From assembly GCF_037027445.1 (NCBI RefSeq), contig NZ_JBANDL010000002.1:868001-932000 (forward strand): a DNA stretch of 64,000 bases. Direction: 5' to 3'. How positions within the stretch are numbered: position 1 is the stretch's first letter; each line of letters starts with the position of its first letter. This DNA is from Lysobacter firmicutimachus. Lineage in GTDB: Bacteria > Pseudomonadota > Gammaproteobacteria > Xanthomonadales > Xanthomonadaceae. The notes under the pieces were generated by a model. It ran no database searches and had not been told where the DNA came from. It saw only the letters and a program-made list of their open reading frames with translations. A program made the position numbers and the translations under genes. Positions 7,614-16,356 of this stretch are shown here, one piece after another.

Positions 7614-8510
7614 ATGCTCAATCTCAACGATTTGGTCCTGTTCGCTACCGCGGTCGAGCAAGGCGGCTTCGCGGCGGCCTCGCGCCGGCTGGGCGTGCCC
7701 AAGTCCACGGTCAGCAAGCGCGTGGCCGCGTTGGAGGACGAACTGGGCGTGCGCCTGATCCATCGCACCTCGCGCAGCTTCGTCCTGACCGACACCGGCC
7801 AGGCCTTCCACGAGCACGCGCGCGCGGCGCTGATCGAGACCGAAGCCGCCGAGAGCGTGGTCCGCCGTCGCGCCGCCGAACCCAGCGGACGGGTGCGCAT
7901 GACCTGCAACGTGCCGGTCGCGCAGGAGTACCTGGCGCCGCTGCTGCCGGAACTGGCGCGACGCTATCCGCGTCTGCATCTGCAACTGGACGTCAGCGAT
8001 CGCATGGTCGACGTGGTCCAGGACGGCTACGACATCGCCGTGCGCAGCCATTTCGCGCCGCTGCCGGATTCGGGCCTGATCCAGCGCCAGGCCTCGGTCG
8101 AGGACATCGTCGTGGTCGCCGCGCCGGCGTATCTGGCCGAGCGCGGCGAACCGCGAACGCCGCAAGAGCTGGCCGGGCACGACGGCCTGCTGACCGGCCA
8201 ATCGGGACGCGGCGCCTGGACCCTGAGCGATGCCGCCGGCGCCACGGTGCAGGTCGAACCGCAGCCGCGCATGACCGCCAACGAGGGGCGGGTGCTGACC
8301 GCGGCAGCGGTCGCCGGCATGGGACTGACCTGTTTGCCGGCGAAGATCTGCCGCGCCGAGCTCGGCGACGGCCGTTTGCGCCGGGTGCTGCCGGACTGGC
8401 ATGCGGGTCGGGTGACCACGACCCTGGTGATGCCGCACCGCCGCGGCCAGTTGCCGGGCGTGCGCGCGACGGTCGAGTTCCTGATCGAGTGCCTGCGCGA
8501 GCCGGCCTGA
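7614..8510 (+). CDS. LysR-family transcriptional regulator
   Basis: 298 residues from ATG 7614, the start that gives the usual L-N-D-L-V-L-F beginning. The winged helix spans about residues 3-60 (A-A-S-R-R-L-G-V-P-K-S-T-V-S-K-R-V-A-A-L-E), followed by the effector-binding domain with D-V-S-D-R-M-V-D-V-V-Q-D-G-Y-D-I-A-V-R, typical of the DsdC/CrgA-like branch. It is divergent from the GST gene at 6752-7489. The palindrome at 7579-7593 lies in the shared promoter and ends 20 bp before this start, which also suggests autoregulation. Confidence 0.9.
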   Translation: MLNLNDLVLFATAVEQGGFAAASRRLGVPKSTVSKRVAALEDELGVRLIHRTSRSFVLTDTGQAFHEHARAALIETEAAESVVRRRAAEPSGRVRMTCNVPVAQEYLAPLLPELARRYPRLHLQLDVSDRMVDVVQDGYDIAVRSHFAPLPDSGLIQRQASVEDIVVVAAPAYLAERGEPRTPQELAGHDGLLTGQSGRGAWTLSDAAGATVQVEPQPRMTANEGRVLTAAAVAGMGLTCLPAKICRAELGDGRLRRVLPDWHAGRVTTTLVMPHRRGQLPGVRATVEFLIECLREPA

Positions 8511-8792
8511 GCGGCGTCGTCAGGCCGGCTCCGGCGCCGCGCCTTCGTGATCGTGAGCAGCACTACGCTGTGCGCGTCGAGCGCATGGCGCTGGCGCAAC
8601 GCCGGATGGGCCGCGGCGCGCCACAAGCCGGCCAGGCCGGCGCTGCCGGACGGCGTGCTCGCCGGCCGTAGCCGGCCATCGCGTCGGCGACCACCGGGGC
8701 GTTCGGATCGTCGGAGGTGTCGGCGATCAGCAGCCCTTCGCCGCGCACGGCCGCGGCGCGCGCGACCGGCACCGCACGCGGCCGCGCCGTGC

Positions 8793-9269
8793 TCAGTCGT
8801 TTTCGTCGAGCGCGACCGGGATGGTCAGGCCGCGCTTGACCAGGCTCAGCGCCACATGGGTGGTGAAGCGCTTGATGTTGAGATTGTCGGCAATCATGCG
8901 CAGCATCAGCGCGTCGTAGTTCTCGGTGTCGGGGGCGGTCACCACCAGCACGAAATCGGCCTCGCCGGTGACGTAGAACACCTGCTGCACCTGCGCCTGC
9001 GCCGCCAGCCACTTGCGCAGCTGCGCCAGCAGCTCCGGACGCTCGCGTTCCACCTGCAAAGCGACGATGAAGAAGGTCGGCTTGCCGACCTGCCTGGGGT
9101 CGAGCACCGCCGCGTCGCGCTGGATCACGCCGTGTTCGCGCAGCTTGCGTAGCCGGCGCTGGATCGCCGAGGGCGACAGCGCGACCTGTTCGGCCAGGCG
9201 CTCGGCGGTCTGGCCGGCGTCTTCCTGCACCAGGTTGAGCAATTGACGGTCGAATCGGTCTAGTTTCAT
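8793..9269 (-). CDS. Lrp/AsnC-family transcriptional regulator
   Basis: 158 residues, the usual length. The N-terminal helix-turn-helix is at residues 20-45 (A-E-R-L-A-E-Q-V-A-L-S-P-S-A-I-Q-R-R-L-R-K-L-R), followed by the RAM ligand-binding domain (V-L-V-V-T-A-P-D-T-E-N-Y-D-A-L-M). Such proteins sense amino acids and often control a divergent gene. Here the divergent side has only a short open frame at 9385 and then a GST, so the target is not obvious; a lost or rearranged target is possible. Confidence 0.9.
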   Translation of the reverse strand: MKLDRFDRQLLNLVQEDAGQTAERLAEQVALSPSAIQRRLRKLREHGVIQRDAAVLDPRQVGKPTFFIVALQVERERPELLAQLRKWLAAQAQVQQVFYVTGEADFVLVVTAPDTENYDALMLRMIADNLNIKRFTTHVALSLVKRGLTIPVALDEND

Positions 9270-9512
9270 GGTCCAGGCATCTTAGGGCGGCGCGACGCGG
9301 AAAATCCGCATCGCCGGGCAGGCGATCGCGGCGAAACCGCGCCGCCGCGCGGCTAGGATTTTCGCCTCATCCCGGGGCGACGTCATGGACTTGCCGGCAC
9401 TGCAGCGTTTCGTCGACGGCAACTGGCAGGAGCGGGTCCTGCACGACGCGGCGTATGCCGACACCGGCTGGCCCGCGCCTGCGGATTTCCAACGAGCTTG
9501 CGGAGACCGCCG

Positions 9513-10130
9513 ATGCAATTGCTGTATCAAACCCACTCGCCGTATGCGCGCAAGGCGCTGGTATTCGCCCACGAAGTCGGCCTGGCCGAGCGGATCGAGG
9601 TGATCCACCACGAGACCAGCCCGACCCTTCGCAACGATGCGGTGTATGCGCAGAACCCGCTCGGCAAGGTGCCGGTGCTGTTGCGCTCCGGACTGCCGCC
9701 GCTATTCGACTCGGACATCATCTGCGCCTATCTCGACACCTTGCACGACGGCCGCAAGCTGATTCCGGCCGAAGGCGAGGCGCGCTGGCATGTGCTGCGG
9801 TTGCAGGCGATCGCCCAGGCCCTGGCCGATTTCGGCATCAAGGTACGCTGGGAAACCGTGCGCCGGCCGGAAGCCTTGCGCTACCCGGCGCTGCGCGACG
9901 GCTATGCCCGGAAGCTGATCGAAAGCTACGACTGGCTCGAGCGCGAGCTCGACGACCGGGCGCCGCTGCACGTCGGCCATATCGCGATAGCGACCGCGCT
10001 GAGTTGGCTGGAGTTCCGCGAACTGCCCGGCTTCCGCGCCGGCCGGCCGCGCCTGAGCGCCTGGTTCGACGCCTTCGAGCAGCGCGATTCGATGCGCGCC
10101 ACGCCGCTGTCGGGCGAGACCCACGATTGA
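9513..10130 (+). CDS. glutathione S-transferase family protein
   Basis: 205 residues, starting at ATG 9513, which has a GGAG ribosome site 8 bases upstream; an in-frame start at 9498 adds four residues and has no such site. Motifs are L-L-Y-Q-T-H-S-P-Y-A-R-K-A, N-P-L-G-K-V-P-V-L and D-S-D-I-I-C-A-Y-L, all typical of the N-terminal GST domain. It is a third, divergent GST of the window. A short frame just upstream (9385-9512) has no recognisable function. Confidence 0.9.
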   Translation: MQLLYQTHSPYARKALVFAHEVGLAERIEVIHHETSPTLRNDAVYAQNPLGKVPVLLRSGLPPLFDSDIICAYLDTLHDGRKLIPAEGEARWHVLRLQAIAQALADFGIKVRWETVRRPEALRYPALRDGYARKLIESYDWLERELDDRAPLHVGHIAIATALSWLEFRELPGFRAGRPRLSAWFDAFEQRDSMRATPLSGETHD

Positions 10131-10273
10131 GTCCGCGCTGGCCTAAGCCGGCACGGCGCCGCGTTGGCTGGAGCAGACAGGGGCTCGGCGCGGCGCAAGC
10201 CGGCGCCGGCGAGGACGCGCGCCGCAGCGGCGCCGCCCCTGCGGCGATCGCGCGCGAGCGGGCTGGGGGGCGC

Positions 10274-10726
10274 ATGAAAACTCTGTTCGGCGGTTTGATC
10301 TCGATGATCCTGCTGGGCGTCTACGTCCATCTGATCAGCGTGGCGGTGCGGGTGGTGGACTGCGTGTCCGGTCCGGGCTGCACGCTGTATCCGCTCAGCT
10401 ATTTCAACGACGGCATGGCCCAGGCCTTGTCGGTGATCGGCGGCCTGGTGTCGGCATTGGTGATCGCCGAGCTGGCCTTGGCCAAGCCCGGCGAAGCGCC
10501 GGGCGCGCGGGTGCTCGATGCCGGCGCGTCGGCCAACGCGACGCGCGCGGTGACCGTGGTCTCGGTGCTGTACGTGCTGGTGTGGATCGGCGCCGGGCTG
10601 TGCGCCTTCCTGGTCGGCCTGTACCACCCCAAGGAACTGCCGGCGCTGACCACGCATGGGCAGGCCTGGCTGGGGCTGGCGGTGTCGGCCGCCTATGCCT
10701 ACTTCGGGCTCTCGCCCAAGACCTGA
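10274..10726 (+). CDS. small integral membrane protein, function unknown
   Basis: 150 residues with four likely membrane helices: about residues 4-26, 47-67, 90-116 and 124-142. Two cysteines (C-V-S-G-P-G-C) lie in the first loop, which could form a disulfide on the periplasmic face. I do not recognise the family. Its 3' end overlaps the convergent sterol-desaturase gene by 28 bp. The start ATG at 10274 follows a G-rich stretch (GGGGGGCGCATG) that may act as the ribosome site. Confidence 0.75.
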   Translation: MKTLFGGLISMILLGVYVHLISVAVRVVDCVSGPGCTLYPLSYFNDGMAQALSVIGGLVSALVIAELALAKPGEAPGARVLDAGASANATRAVTVVSVLYVLVWIGAGLCAFLVGLYHPKELPALTTHGQAWLGLAVSAAYAYFGLSPKT

Positions 10727-11589
10727 GTCGCCGCCTCGGACGCCGCCGCGCTCGCGCGCAGGTGCGAGTGCGAGCGCTCCGGCGGACCGAACAACTGCCC
10801 CAGCGCGCCGAGCAGGCCGCGCGCGCGCCAGGCGTCGCCGAACATCGCGATCCACTCGTGGAAGGTCAGCCGGATCGGATTGTGCCCGCGCACCTGGCCG
10901 ACGATGCCGTACTCGCAGGGCACGGCGTCGTCCTCTTCGGTGTAGGTGCCGAACAGCTTGTCCCAGACGATCAGCACGCCGGCGAAGTTGCGGTCGATGT
11001 ACTGCGGGTTGCGGGCATGATGGACGCGGTGGTGCGAGGGCGTGTTGAACACCTTCTCCAACCAACCGAGCTTGCCCACCGCCTGGGTGTGGACGAAGAA
11101 CTGGAACGCCAGGTTGATCGCGACCACCGCGACGATGTGGCGCGGCTCGAAGCCGATCCAGGCCAGCGGCAGCCAGAACAGCCACATGCCCGAGATCGGA
11201 TAGGTCAGGCTCTGCCGGAACGCGGTCGACAGGTTGAGCCGCTCGGAGGAGTGGTGGGTGACGTGCGAGGCCCACAGCCAACGGATGCGGTGGCTGGCGC
11301 GGTGGAACCAGTAATAGAAGAAATCCTGGGCGACGAACAGCGCGGCCACGGTCCAGGGCGAGGCCGGCGGCAGGTCGAACAGGCGGTGCGCGTAGACCGC
11401 GTAGTACAGGCCGATCACCAGCAGCCAGGCGATCGCGTCGCTGGCCTGGTGCATCAGCGCCAGCGCGGCGTTGGAGGCGGTATCGCGCAAGCTGTAGCGT
11501 TCCGGCGCGCGCCGCCGCCAGTACCAGGCTTCGGCCGCGATCAGAATCAGGAATATCGGCGCCAGGCCGAGCAGGATCCACTCTTCCAT
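10699..11589 (-). CDS. sterol desaturase / fatty acid hydroxylase family membrane enzyme
   Basis: 296 residues from ATG 11589, which overlaps the stop of the upstream gene by one base (TGATG). The membrane di-iron histidine clusters are visible: H-R-A-S-H-R near residue 107, H-V-T-H-H near 120 and H-H-R-V-H-H near 200. Several hydrophobic helices surround them. Family members hydroxylate or desaturate sterol, carotenoid, ether-lipid or acyl substrates. Its partner is an SRPBCC protein that could carry the hydrophobic substrate, but this is inference. The alternative longer frame to 11688 is a shadow of that partner gene. Confidence 0.88.
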   Translation of the reverse strand: MEEWILLGLAPIFLILIAAEAWYWRRRAPERYSLRDTASNAALALMHQASDAIAWLLVIGLYYAVYAHRLFDLPPASPWTVAALFVAQDFFYYWFHRASHRIRWLWASHVTHHSSERLNLSTAFRQSLTYPISGMWLFWLPLAWIGFEPRHIVAVVAINLAFQFFVHTQAVGKLGWLEKVFNTPSHHRVHHARNPQYIDRNFAGVLIVWDKLFGTYTEEDDAVPCEYGIVGQVRGHNPIRLTFHEWIAMFGDAWRARGLLGALGQLFGPPERSHSHLRASAAASEAATQVLGESPK

Positions 11590-12083
11590 CAACGCCGCTC
11601 CGCGCGCCAGGCTTGTTCCAGGGTCTGGGCGATGCGCTCCAGGCAGCCCCGCATCGCCGGCTGCATCGCTCCGCGCAGCACCGGCCACGCCAGCGGCCAG
11701 GCCCAGGGACCGGTCAATTCGAAATCGTAGCGCCAGCTGACCCGGGTCGCGCCCGGATCATCGGCCATCGCCTGGAAGCGCCACTCGGCGCGGCCTTCGC
11801 GCGCCAGCCACGACAGCGGCGCGGGCAGGTCGTACAAGGTGTAGGCATGGCGTTGGGGAGGTTCCAGCGCGGTGATGCGTTCGTGCAGTACCGCGCCGCG
11901 CAGGTCGCGTACTTCGCGCACTGCGCCGACTTCGACCGGGCCGAGCGGTTGGATCCGTTCCAGTCCCGGGATCGGGCCGTAGCCTTCGAACAAGGGCGCA
12001 AAGCGGTTGCCGTCGAGCACCAGCGCGTACACCGCGGCGGGGGCGGCGGCGATGCTGCGTTCGGCGAGCAGGCGGAGGTGCAT
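11589..12083 (-). CDS. SRPBCC-family (polyketide cyclase-like) protein
   Basis: 164 residues. The beginning (L-R-L-L-A-E-R-S-I-A-A-A-P-A-A-V-Y-A-L-V-L-D) and the R-V-S-W-R-Y-D-F-E strand near residue 115 fit a START-like helix-grip fold, annotated in many genomes as polyketide cyclase/dehydrase. It is translationally coupled to the sterol-desaturase family gene through a TGATG overlap, which suggests joint action on one lipid-like substrate. There are no catalytic residues that can be named from the sequence. Confidence 0.8.
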   Translation of the reverse strand: MHLRLLAERSIAAAPAAVYALVLDGNRFAPLFEGYGPIPGLERIQPLGPVEVGAVREVRDLRGAVLHERITALEPPQRHAYTLYDLPAPLSWLAREGRAEWRFQAMADDPGATRVSWRYDFELTGPWAWPLAWPVLRGAMQPAMRGCLERIAQTLEQAWRAERR

Positions 12084-12216
12084 GCGGCCAGTCTAGGCAG
12101 GCGTTGCCGGCAAATCCACGCACCGGCGCGGGTTCTGCGCAGGCCGGCCGGTTTCGCCGACGGCGAGGGGAGCGGCGCCGCGCCGCGGGCGCGCCCGGTA
12201 CGGCGGCCGAACGGGC

Positions 12217-12897
12217 TCAAGCCAGCCATTGCTCGACCAGCGGCGGCACTACCGCGGTCGCGGTGCCTTCCAGGAAGCGGTAGCCGCGCGGGATCTCCTG
12301 CGGCTCGGGCGAGACGAACCAGCGCTCGGCCGAGAACGGCGCATAGGCCACCAGGCCAGCGGCGGGATAGACGCTCAGCGAGGTGCCGATCGCCAGCACT
12401 TTGGACGCGGTGGAGAAATGCATTTCCGATTCGTCCATGTGGCGCACCGCTTCGCCGAACCAGACCACGTCCGGGCGCAGCTGGCTGCCGCGTTCGCAAC
12501 GGTCGCCCAGTTCGATGGCCGGGCCCTTGAGCGGATAGATCCGCTCCGGCAGCGCAGTGCTGCGCGCCTTGAGGATTTCGCCGTGGACGTGGACGACTCG
12601 GCTGGAGCCGGCGCGTTCGTGCAGGTCGTCGATGTTCTGGGTGATCACCACCACCTCGTACTTCTCTTCCAGCCGGGCGATGGCGCGGTGGGCGGCGTTG
12701 GGCCGCGCCGCCAGAACCGCCGCGCGGCGCTCGTTGTAGAAGCGCAGCACCGTGGCCGGGTCGCGCTGCCAGCCCTGTGGCGAGGCGACGTCCTCCAGCC
12801 GGTGCCGGTGCCACAGCCCGCCCATGTCGCGGAAGGTCTTCAGACCGCTTTCGGCGCTGACGCCGGCGCCGGTGAATACGACGATCTTGTCTTTCAT
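12217..12897 (-). CDS. cobB: NAD-dependent protein deacylase, CobB-like sirtuin without zinc cysteines
   Basis: 226 residues. Sirtuin motifs are in order: G-A-G-V-S-A-E-S-G-L-K-T-F-R at 10-23, T-Q-N-I-D-D-L-H-E-R-A-G-S at 86-98, catalytic H-G-E at 105-107, and G-T-S-L-S-V-Y-P-A-A near 175. Y54 and R57 (F-Y-N-E-R-R) match the residues that give CobB desuccinylase activity. The usual four zinc-binding cysteines are missing: the region 108-147 has a single Cys. This fits the known shorter zinc-less sirtuin subgroup, so I treat it as functional. Expected role: removal of acetyl or succinyl groups from lysines in metabolic enzymes. Confidence 0.9.
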   Translation of the reverse strand: MKDKIVVFTGAGVSAESGLKTFRDMGGLWHRHRLEDVASPQGWQRDPATVLRFYNERRAAVLAARPNAAHRAIARLEEKYEVVVITQNIDDLHERAGSSRVVHVHGEILKARSTALPERIYPLKGPAIELGDRCERGSQLRPDVVWFGEAVRHMDESEMHFSTASKVLAIGTSLSVYPAAGLVAYAPFSAERWFVSPEPQEIPRGYRFLEGTATAVVPPLVEQWLA

Positions 12898-13072
12898 GGG
12901 GCTCTCTCGCCGGGCGGCCGCATCGGCGCCGCCTTGCTCGAACTATCCTGTTTCAACTATATCGCCGTGCGGCGCATCTGTTGTTGCGCGGCCGGGCGGT
13001 CGCGGCGGCGCGGCGTGCGGGATGGCCGGCGCTGCGCCTATGCTTCCAATGGCGCAAACGGGAGAGAGCAGC

Positions 13073-14590
13073 ATGAGCAAATGGGTCCGGATCGGCGTCT
13101 CCAGCCTCGTGGGCCTGTTGGGCATCGGGCTCGCCGCGGCGCCGCCGGCGGCCGCGGCGCCGCGCGACGAGGCGCGTTGGGCGATTCGCGACGTCACCGT
13201 GATTCCGGCCGACAACGACGAAGTGCTGCGCCATCGCACGGTGCTGATCCGCGACGGCCGCATCGCCCGTATCCTCGACGCCGGCGCGGTCTTGCGGCCG
13301 CAGGACGGCGAGGTGGTGGACGGGCGCGGCAAGTACCTGGTGCCCGGCTTCGTCGACGCGCACGTGCATCTGGCCAACGAGGGCGCGATCCGCGCCAGCA
13401 AAGACCCGGTGCTGGCGGGGCTGCCGCTGGACCAGGGCCATCGTTACGACCGCCGCATCCTGTTGAACCTATTGCGCGCCGGAGTCACCGGTGCGGCCAA
13501 CCTCGGCGGCAGTGCAGCCAGCGACGACAACCTGCTGTGGCTGCGCGACGAGATCGCCGCCGGGCGCATGCCGGGCCCACGCCTGTATGTCGGCAAGCGC
13601 ATCAACGGGCCGCGTGCGGCGGTCGCGGCCAAGCCCGACGGCGCGGTGCCGGCCTCGACCGTCGATGCGCCGACCACCGCCGCCGACGGCATCGCCGCGG
13701 TGCGTCGGGCGCGCGAACGCGGCTACGACTTCATCAAGCCGTACCAGTTCCTCAATCGCGAGACCTACCGCGCCGTGGTCGAGGAAGCGCAGCGGCAAGG
13801 GCTGATCACCACCGGCCATTTGCCCGAGCTGGGCTGCGCCGATTGCGCCGACCGCGCGTTCGCCTTCGCTCATCCCCTGAGCAACATCGCACACAGCGAA
13901 GAGCTGGCTCGCTACGCCCGCGTCGGCAGCGGCCTGGCGCCCGCCGACATCGACGCCCTGGCGCAGGCGGTGGCGGTCAGCGGCGCCTCGGTCACGCCGA
14001 CCCTGGTCACGCTCAAGACCATCGTCGCGATGTACGTGCAGCGCGCGGTGCCGGCGGTGCCCGGCGACTGGGCGCAGCGGGTCGATCCGGTCACCCGACG
14101 CGAGTGGAACCCGCCGGCCAACCGATATCTGAGCGAGGCCTTCCGCGCCCAGGACGGCGCCGACAGCTTCTCCGCCGGCTACGACTTCGCCCGCGTGCTG
14201 ACCCGGCAACTGTGGAAACGCGGCGTACCGCTCACCGTCGGCACCGATGCGGCGCTGCCCGGGCTGGCGTTCGGCGTATCGGTGCAGCAGGAAATGATCG
14301 AACTGCGCGAGATCGGCCTGAGCCCGGTCGAGGTATTGCGCGCGGCGTCGATCAATGCGCACCGCCTGTTCGATCCCGAGCGCGGCCGTGGCGCGGTGCG
14401 CGAAGGCGAGCGCGCCGATTTGGTGCTGTTGGACGCCGACCCGCTGGCCGACATCCACAACGTCGCGCGGGTCGCGGGCGTGTTCGTACGCGGGCAGTGG
14501 TGGCCGCAGACGCGGATCGAGGCGGCCCTGGCCGAGGATGCGGCGTTCGAGCGCGGCCTCGCCGAGCGGCTCGCGCCGCAGGCCGAATAG
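13073..14590 (+). CDS. exported amidohydrolase-family protein
   Basis: 505 residues from ATG 13073, preceded by GGGAGAG. An N-terminal signal peptide ends near A-A-A-A-P (29). The amidohydrolase barrel is recognisable from P-G-F-V-D-A-H-V-H-L (metal-binding H-x-H, near residues 93-102), the K in D-F-I-K-P-Y, G-H-L-P-E, H-S-E-E and V-G-T-D-A-A-L-P-G, where the Asp is the catalytic residue. The C-terminal A-S-I-N-A-H-R-L-F and G-E-R-A-D-L-V-L-L-D-A-D-P-L motifs complete the family. The substrate cannot be read; related exported members include imidazolonepropionase- and prolidase-like enzymes. Confidence 0.9.
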   Translation: MSKWVRIGVSSLVGLLGIGLAAAPPAAAAPRDEARWAIRDVTVIPADNDEVLRHRTVLIRDGRIARILDAGAVLRPQDGEVVDGRGKYLVPGFVDAHVHLANEGAIRASKDPVLAGLPLDQGHRYDRRILLNLLRAGVTGAANLGGSAASDDNLLWLRDEIAAGRMPGPRLYVGKRINGPRAAVAAKPDGAVPASTVDAPTTAADGIAAVRRARERGYDFIKPYQFLNRETYRAVVEEAQRQGLITTGHLPELGCADCADRAFAFAHPLSNIAHSEELARYARVGSGLAPADIDALAQAVAVSGASVTPTLVTLKTIVAMYVQRAVPAVPGDWAQRVDPVTRREWNPPANRYLSEAFRAQDGADSFSAGYDFARVLTRQLWKRGVPLTVGTDAALPGLAFGVSVQQEMIELREIGLSPVEVLRAASINAHRLFDPERGRGAVREGERADLVLLDADPLADIHNVARVAGVFVRGQWWPQTRIEAALAEDAAFERGLAERLAPQAE

Positions 14591-14952
14591 GCCGCCGCAG
14601 GCGGCGCTGAGCAGCGGTGCGCGGGCCGCGGGCGAGGGCAGAACGCGACCCCCTGCCGCGCGCCCCCGGAGGGGCGTCGCGGCAGTGCCGTCCTGGCAGG
14701 GATCGCAAAAGGCGACCGGCGCCCGCGACTGTCCATGTCTCTGTGGCGATCCATGCCATCGCATCGGTCTCGATAGAACAATCACGGGGTGCGCCGGCGC
14801 AAGCGGACAGCGCGACGCGTACGGATGTTTTGTAATGTGAGGTCCGTCACGCGCCGACCGATTCGCCGCGACCGCGCGCCGATCCGGCCACCGTCACGAC
14901 GCGCAACGGCCTGGCTGCGGATAATCGGCGCCGGGCCAACGGGAACCACGGC
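14591..14952. other. intergenic region
   Basis: This 362-bp stretch lies between two plus-strand genes. I find no gene, repeat or convincing promoter. The open frames crossing it lack codon bias and extend from shadows of the flanking genes. Confidence 0.4.
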
Positions 14953-15645
14953 GTGAAGCGATTCGATGCCCTGCTCATCGATTTCGACGGCGTACTGCGC
15001 CGGTGGCCGGACGACGACCACCTCTTGGAAGCCGCGCATGGCTTGCCGCCCGGCAGCCTGCGGCGCACGGCGTTCGCGCCGGAGCTGCGCGACGAGGCCT
15101 TGCTCGGCAGGATCAGCGACGAACAATGGCGCGAGCGGGTCGCGCATGACTTGCAGCGCGCGTATCCCCACAGCGCAGCGGAGCAGGCGGTGATGCGTTG
15201 GTCGGCCGCGGTCGGCGAGCTGGACCGCGAGGTGCTGGCCCTGCTCGACGCCTGCCGGCCGGAGCTGCGGCGGGTGCTGGTGTCCAACGCGACCTCGCGC
15301 CTGCCGCGCGACCTGCAGGCGCTGGGGCTGGCACAGCGCTTCCATGCGGTGGTCAATTCCAGCGAACTCGGCCATGCCAAGCCCGACAGCTACTGCCTGC
15401 TCGCGGCCTTGGCCTATGCCGGGGTCGAGGCCGGCCACGCCTTGTTCGTCGACGACGATGCGGCCAATGTCGCCGCGGCCGTGGCATTGGGCGCGCACGG
15501 CCATCATTACCGCGAGCCGGCCGGTTTGCGGCAGTGGTTGGAGGAGGCCGGCGCGTTGTGCCTGGATGCGCAGACGCCGATCTGGCGCACCGGGGAGCGA
15601 TCGGCCAGCAACGACGACGACGAGCGCAGCCAGCGCCAGCGGTAA
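14953..15645 (+). CDS. HAD-superfamily hydrolase
   Basis: 230 residues with GTG start. Motif I is L-L-I-D-F-D-G-V-L (residues 7-15), with both catalytic Asp residues. Motif II is L-V-S-N-A-T, motif III the K of L-G-H-A-K-P-D, and motif IV V-D-D-D-A-A-N-V. A helical cap lies between motifs I and II, as in the haloacid dehalogenase and phosphoglycolate phosphatase subfamily. It is most likely a cytoplasmic small-molecule phosphatase; the substrate is not indicated by the neighbours. The C-terminal 20 residues are charged and probably disordered. Confidence 0.88.
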   Translation: MKRFDALLIDFDGVLRRWPDDDHLLEAAHGLPPGSLRRTAFAPELRDEALLGRISDEQWRERVAHDLQRAYPHSAAEQAVMRWSAAVGELDREVLALLDACRPELRRVLVSNATSRLPRDLQALGLAQRFHAVVNSSELGHAKPDSYCLLAALAYAGVEAGHALFVDDDAANVAAAVALGAHGHHYREPAGLRQWLEEAGALCLDAQTPIWRTGERSASNDDDERSQRQR

Positions 15646-15791
15646 GCGGGCGCAACGCAGGCGCATCGGCGAAGATGCGCATGTCACGGGCGCGCGGGGT
15701 GGATCGTCGTATCCCGACAGGCGGCGGAAGCCGCCACCCGCGCGCCGGATTCTCGGCCGGGCCGAACCCATTCCCCATCGCAAGGATTCTC

Positions 15792-16214
15792 ATGAACGCT
15801 GTCCGCAATGCATCCGTCGTCGCGCTTCGCAATCCCGCCGGTCTCTACGACCCGGCGCCGAACGGCTATTCGCACCTGGCCGAAGTCGCCGCGCCGGCGC
15901 GCTGGTTGTTCGTCGCCGGACAGGGCGGCGAGACCGCCGACGGCGCGCTCGATCCGGATTTCCGCGCTCAAGTCCGCCAGGCGCTGCGCAATCTGCTGAC
16001 CGCGCTGAATGCGGCCGGGGCGCAGGCCGAAGACGTGGCGAAGCTGACCGTGCTGGTGGTCGACCACGACGAAGCGCGTTTGCACGTGTTCGGCGCTGAG
16101 CTGGCCGCCGCGTTCGGCGACCATCGCCCGGCCTGCACCCTGATCCCGGTGCCGCGATTGGCTCTGGACGGCATGCTGTTCGAGATCGAAGCCCTGGCCG
16201 CGATCGCGGCCTGA
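15792..16214 (+). CDS. RidA/YjgF-family protein
   Basis: 140 residues from ATG 15792, preceded by AAGGATTCTC. The fold is indicated by W-L-F-V-A-G-Q-G-G near 38-46, the L-T-V-L-V-V-D strand, R-P-A-C-T-L-I-P-V-P (the conserved arginine that binds the substrate carboxylate) and M-L-F-E-I-E-A-L-A at the end. RidA enzymes hydrolyse reactive enamine or imine intermediates; this member is a divergent paralogue rather than the canonical RidA. It stands alone between a HAD hydrolase and an HD-domain gene. Confidence 0.88.
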   Translation: MNAVRNASVVALRNPAGLYDPAPNGYSHLAEVAAPARWLFVAGQGGETADGALDPDFRAQVRQALRNLLTALNAAGAQAEDVAKLTVLVVDHDEARLHVFGAELAAAFGDHRPACTLIPVPRLALDGMLFEIEALAAIAA

Positions 16215-16356
16215 GCGGCCTGACGGCGCTACAATGGCGGCACGGCCTGCGCGGTTCCGCGCCTCGGCCGTCCCTTTCGCTCCCGACGCGCCGCGCAGCT
16301 TCCGCTGCGTGGCGCCTACGGCTGAGCGCAGGCCCGCGCACCGCCAGGAGAACGCC

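Noticed and set aside
8511..8792. Minus-strand residues such as L-L-I-A-D-T-S-D-D-P-N-A-P-V in the LysR-Lrp gap
   Set aside because: The stretch looks like a protein fragment but has no start, no consistent frame and no family. I could not support a pseudogene call.
9385..9512. Short plus-strand frame beginning M-D-L-P-A-L-Q-R-F before the third GST
   Set aside because: The first 40 residues look protein-like, but the frame then runs into the GST gene in another frame. It may be a remnant of the former target of the Lrp regulator; too little remains to call.
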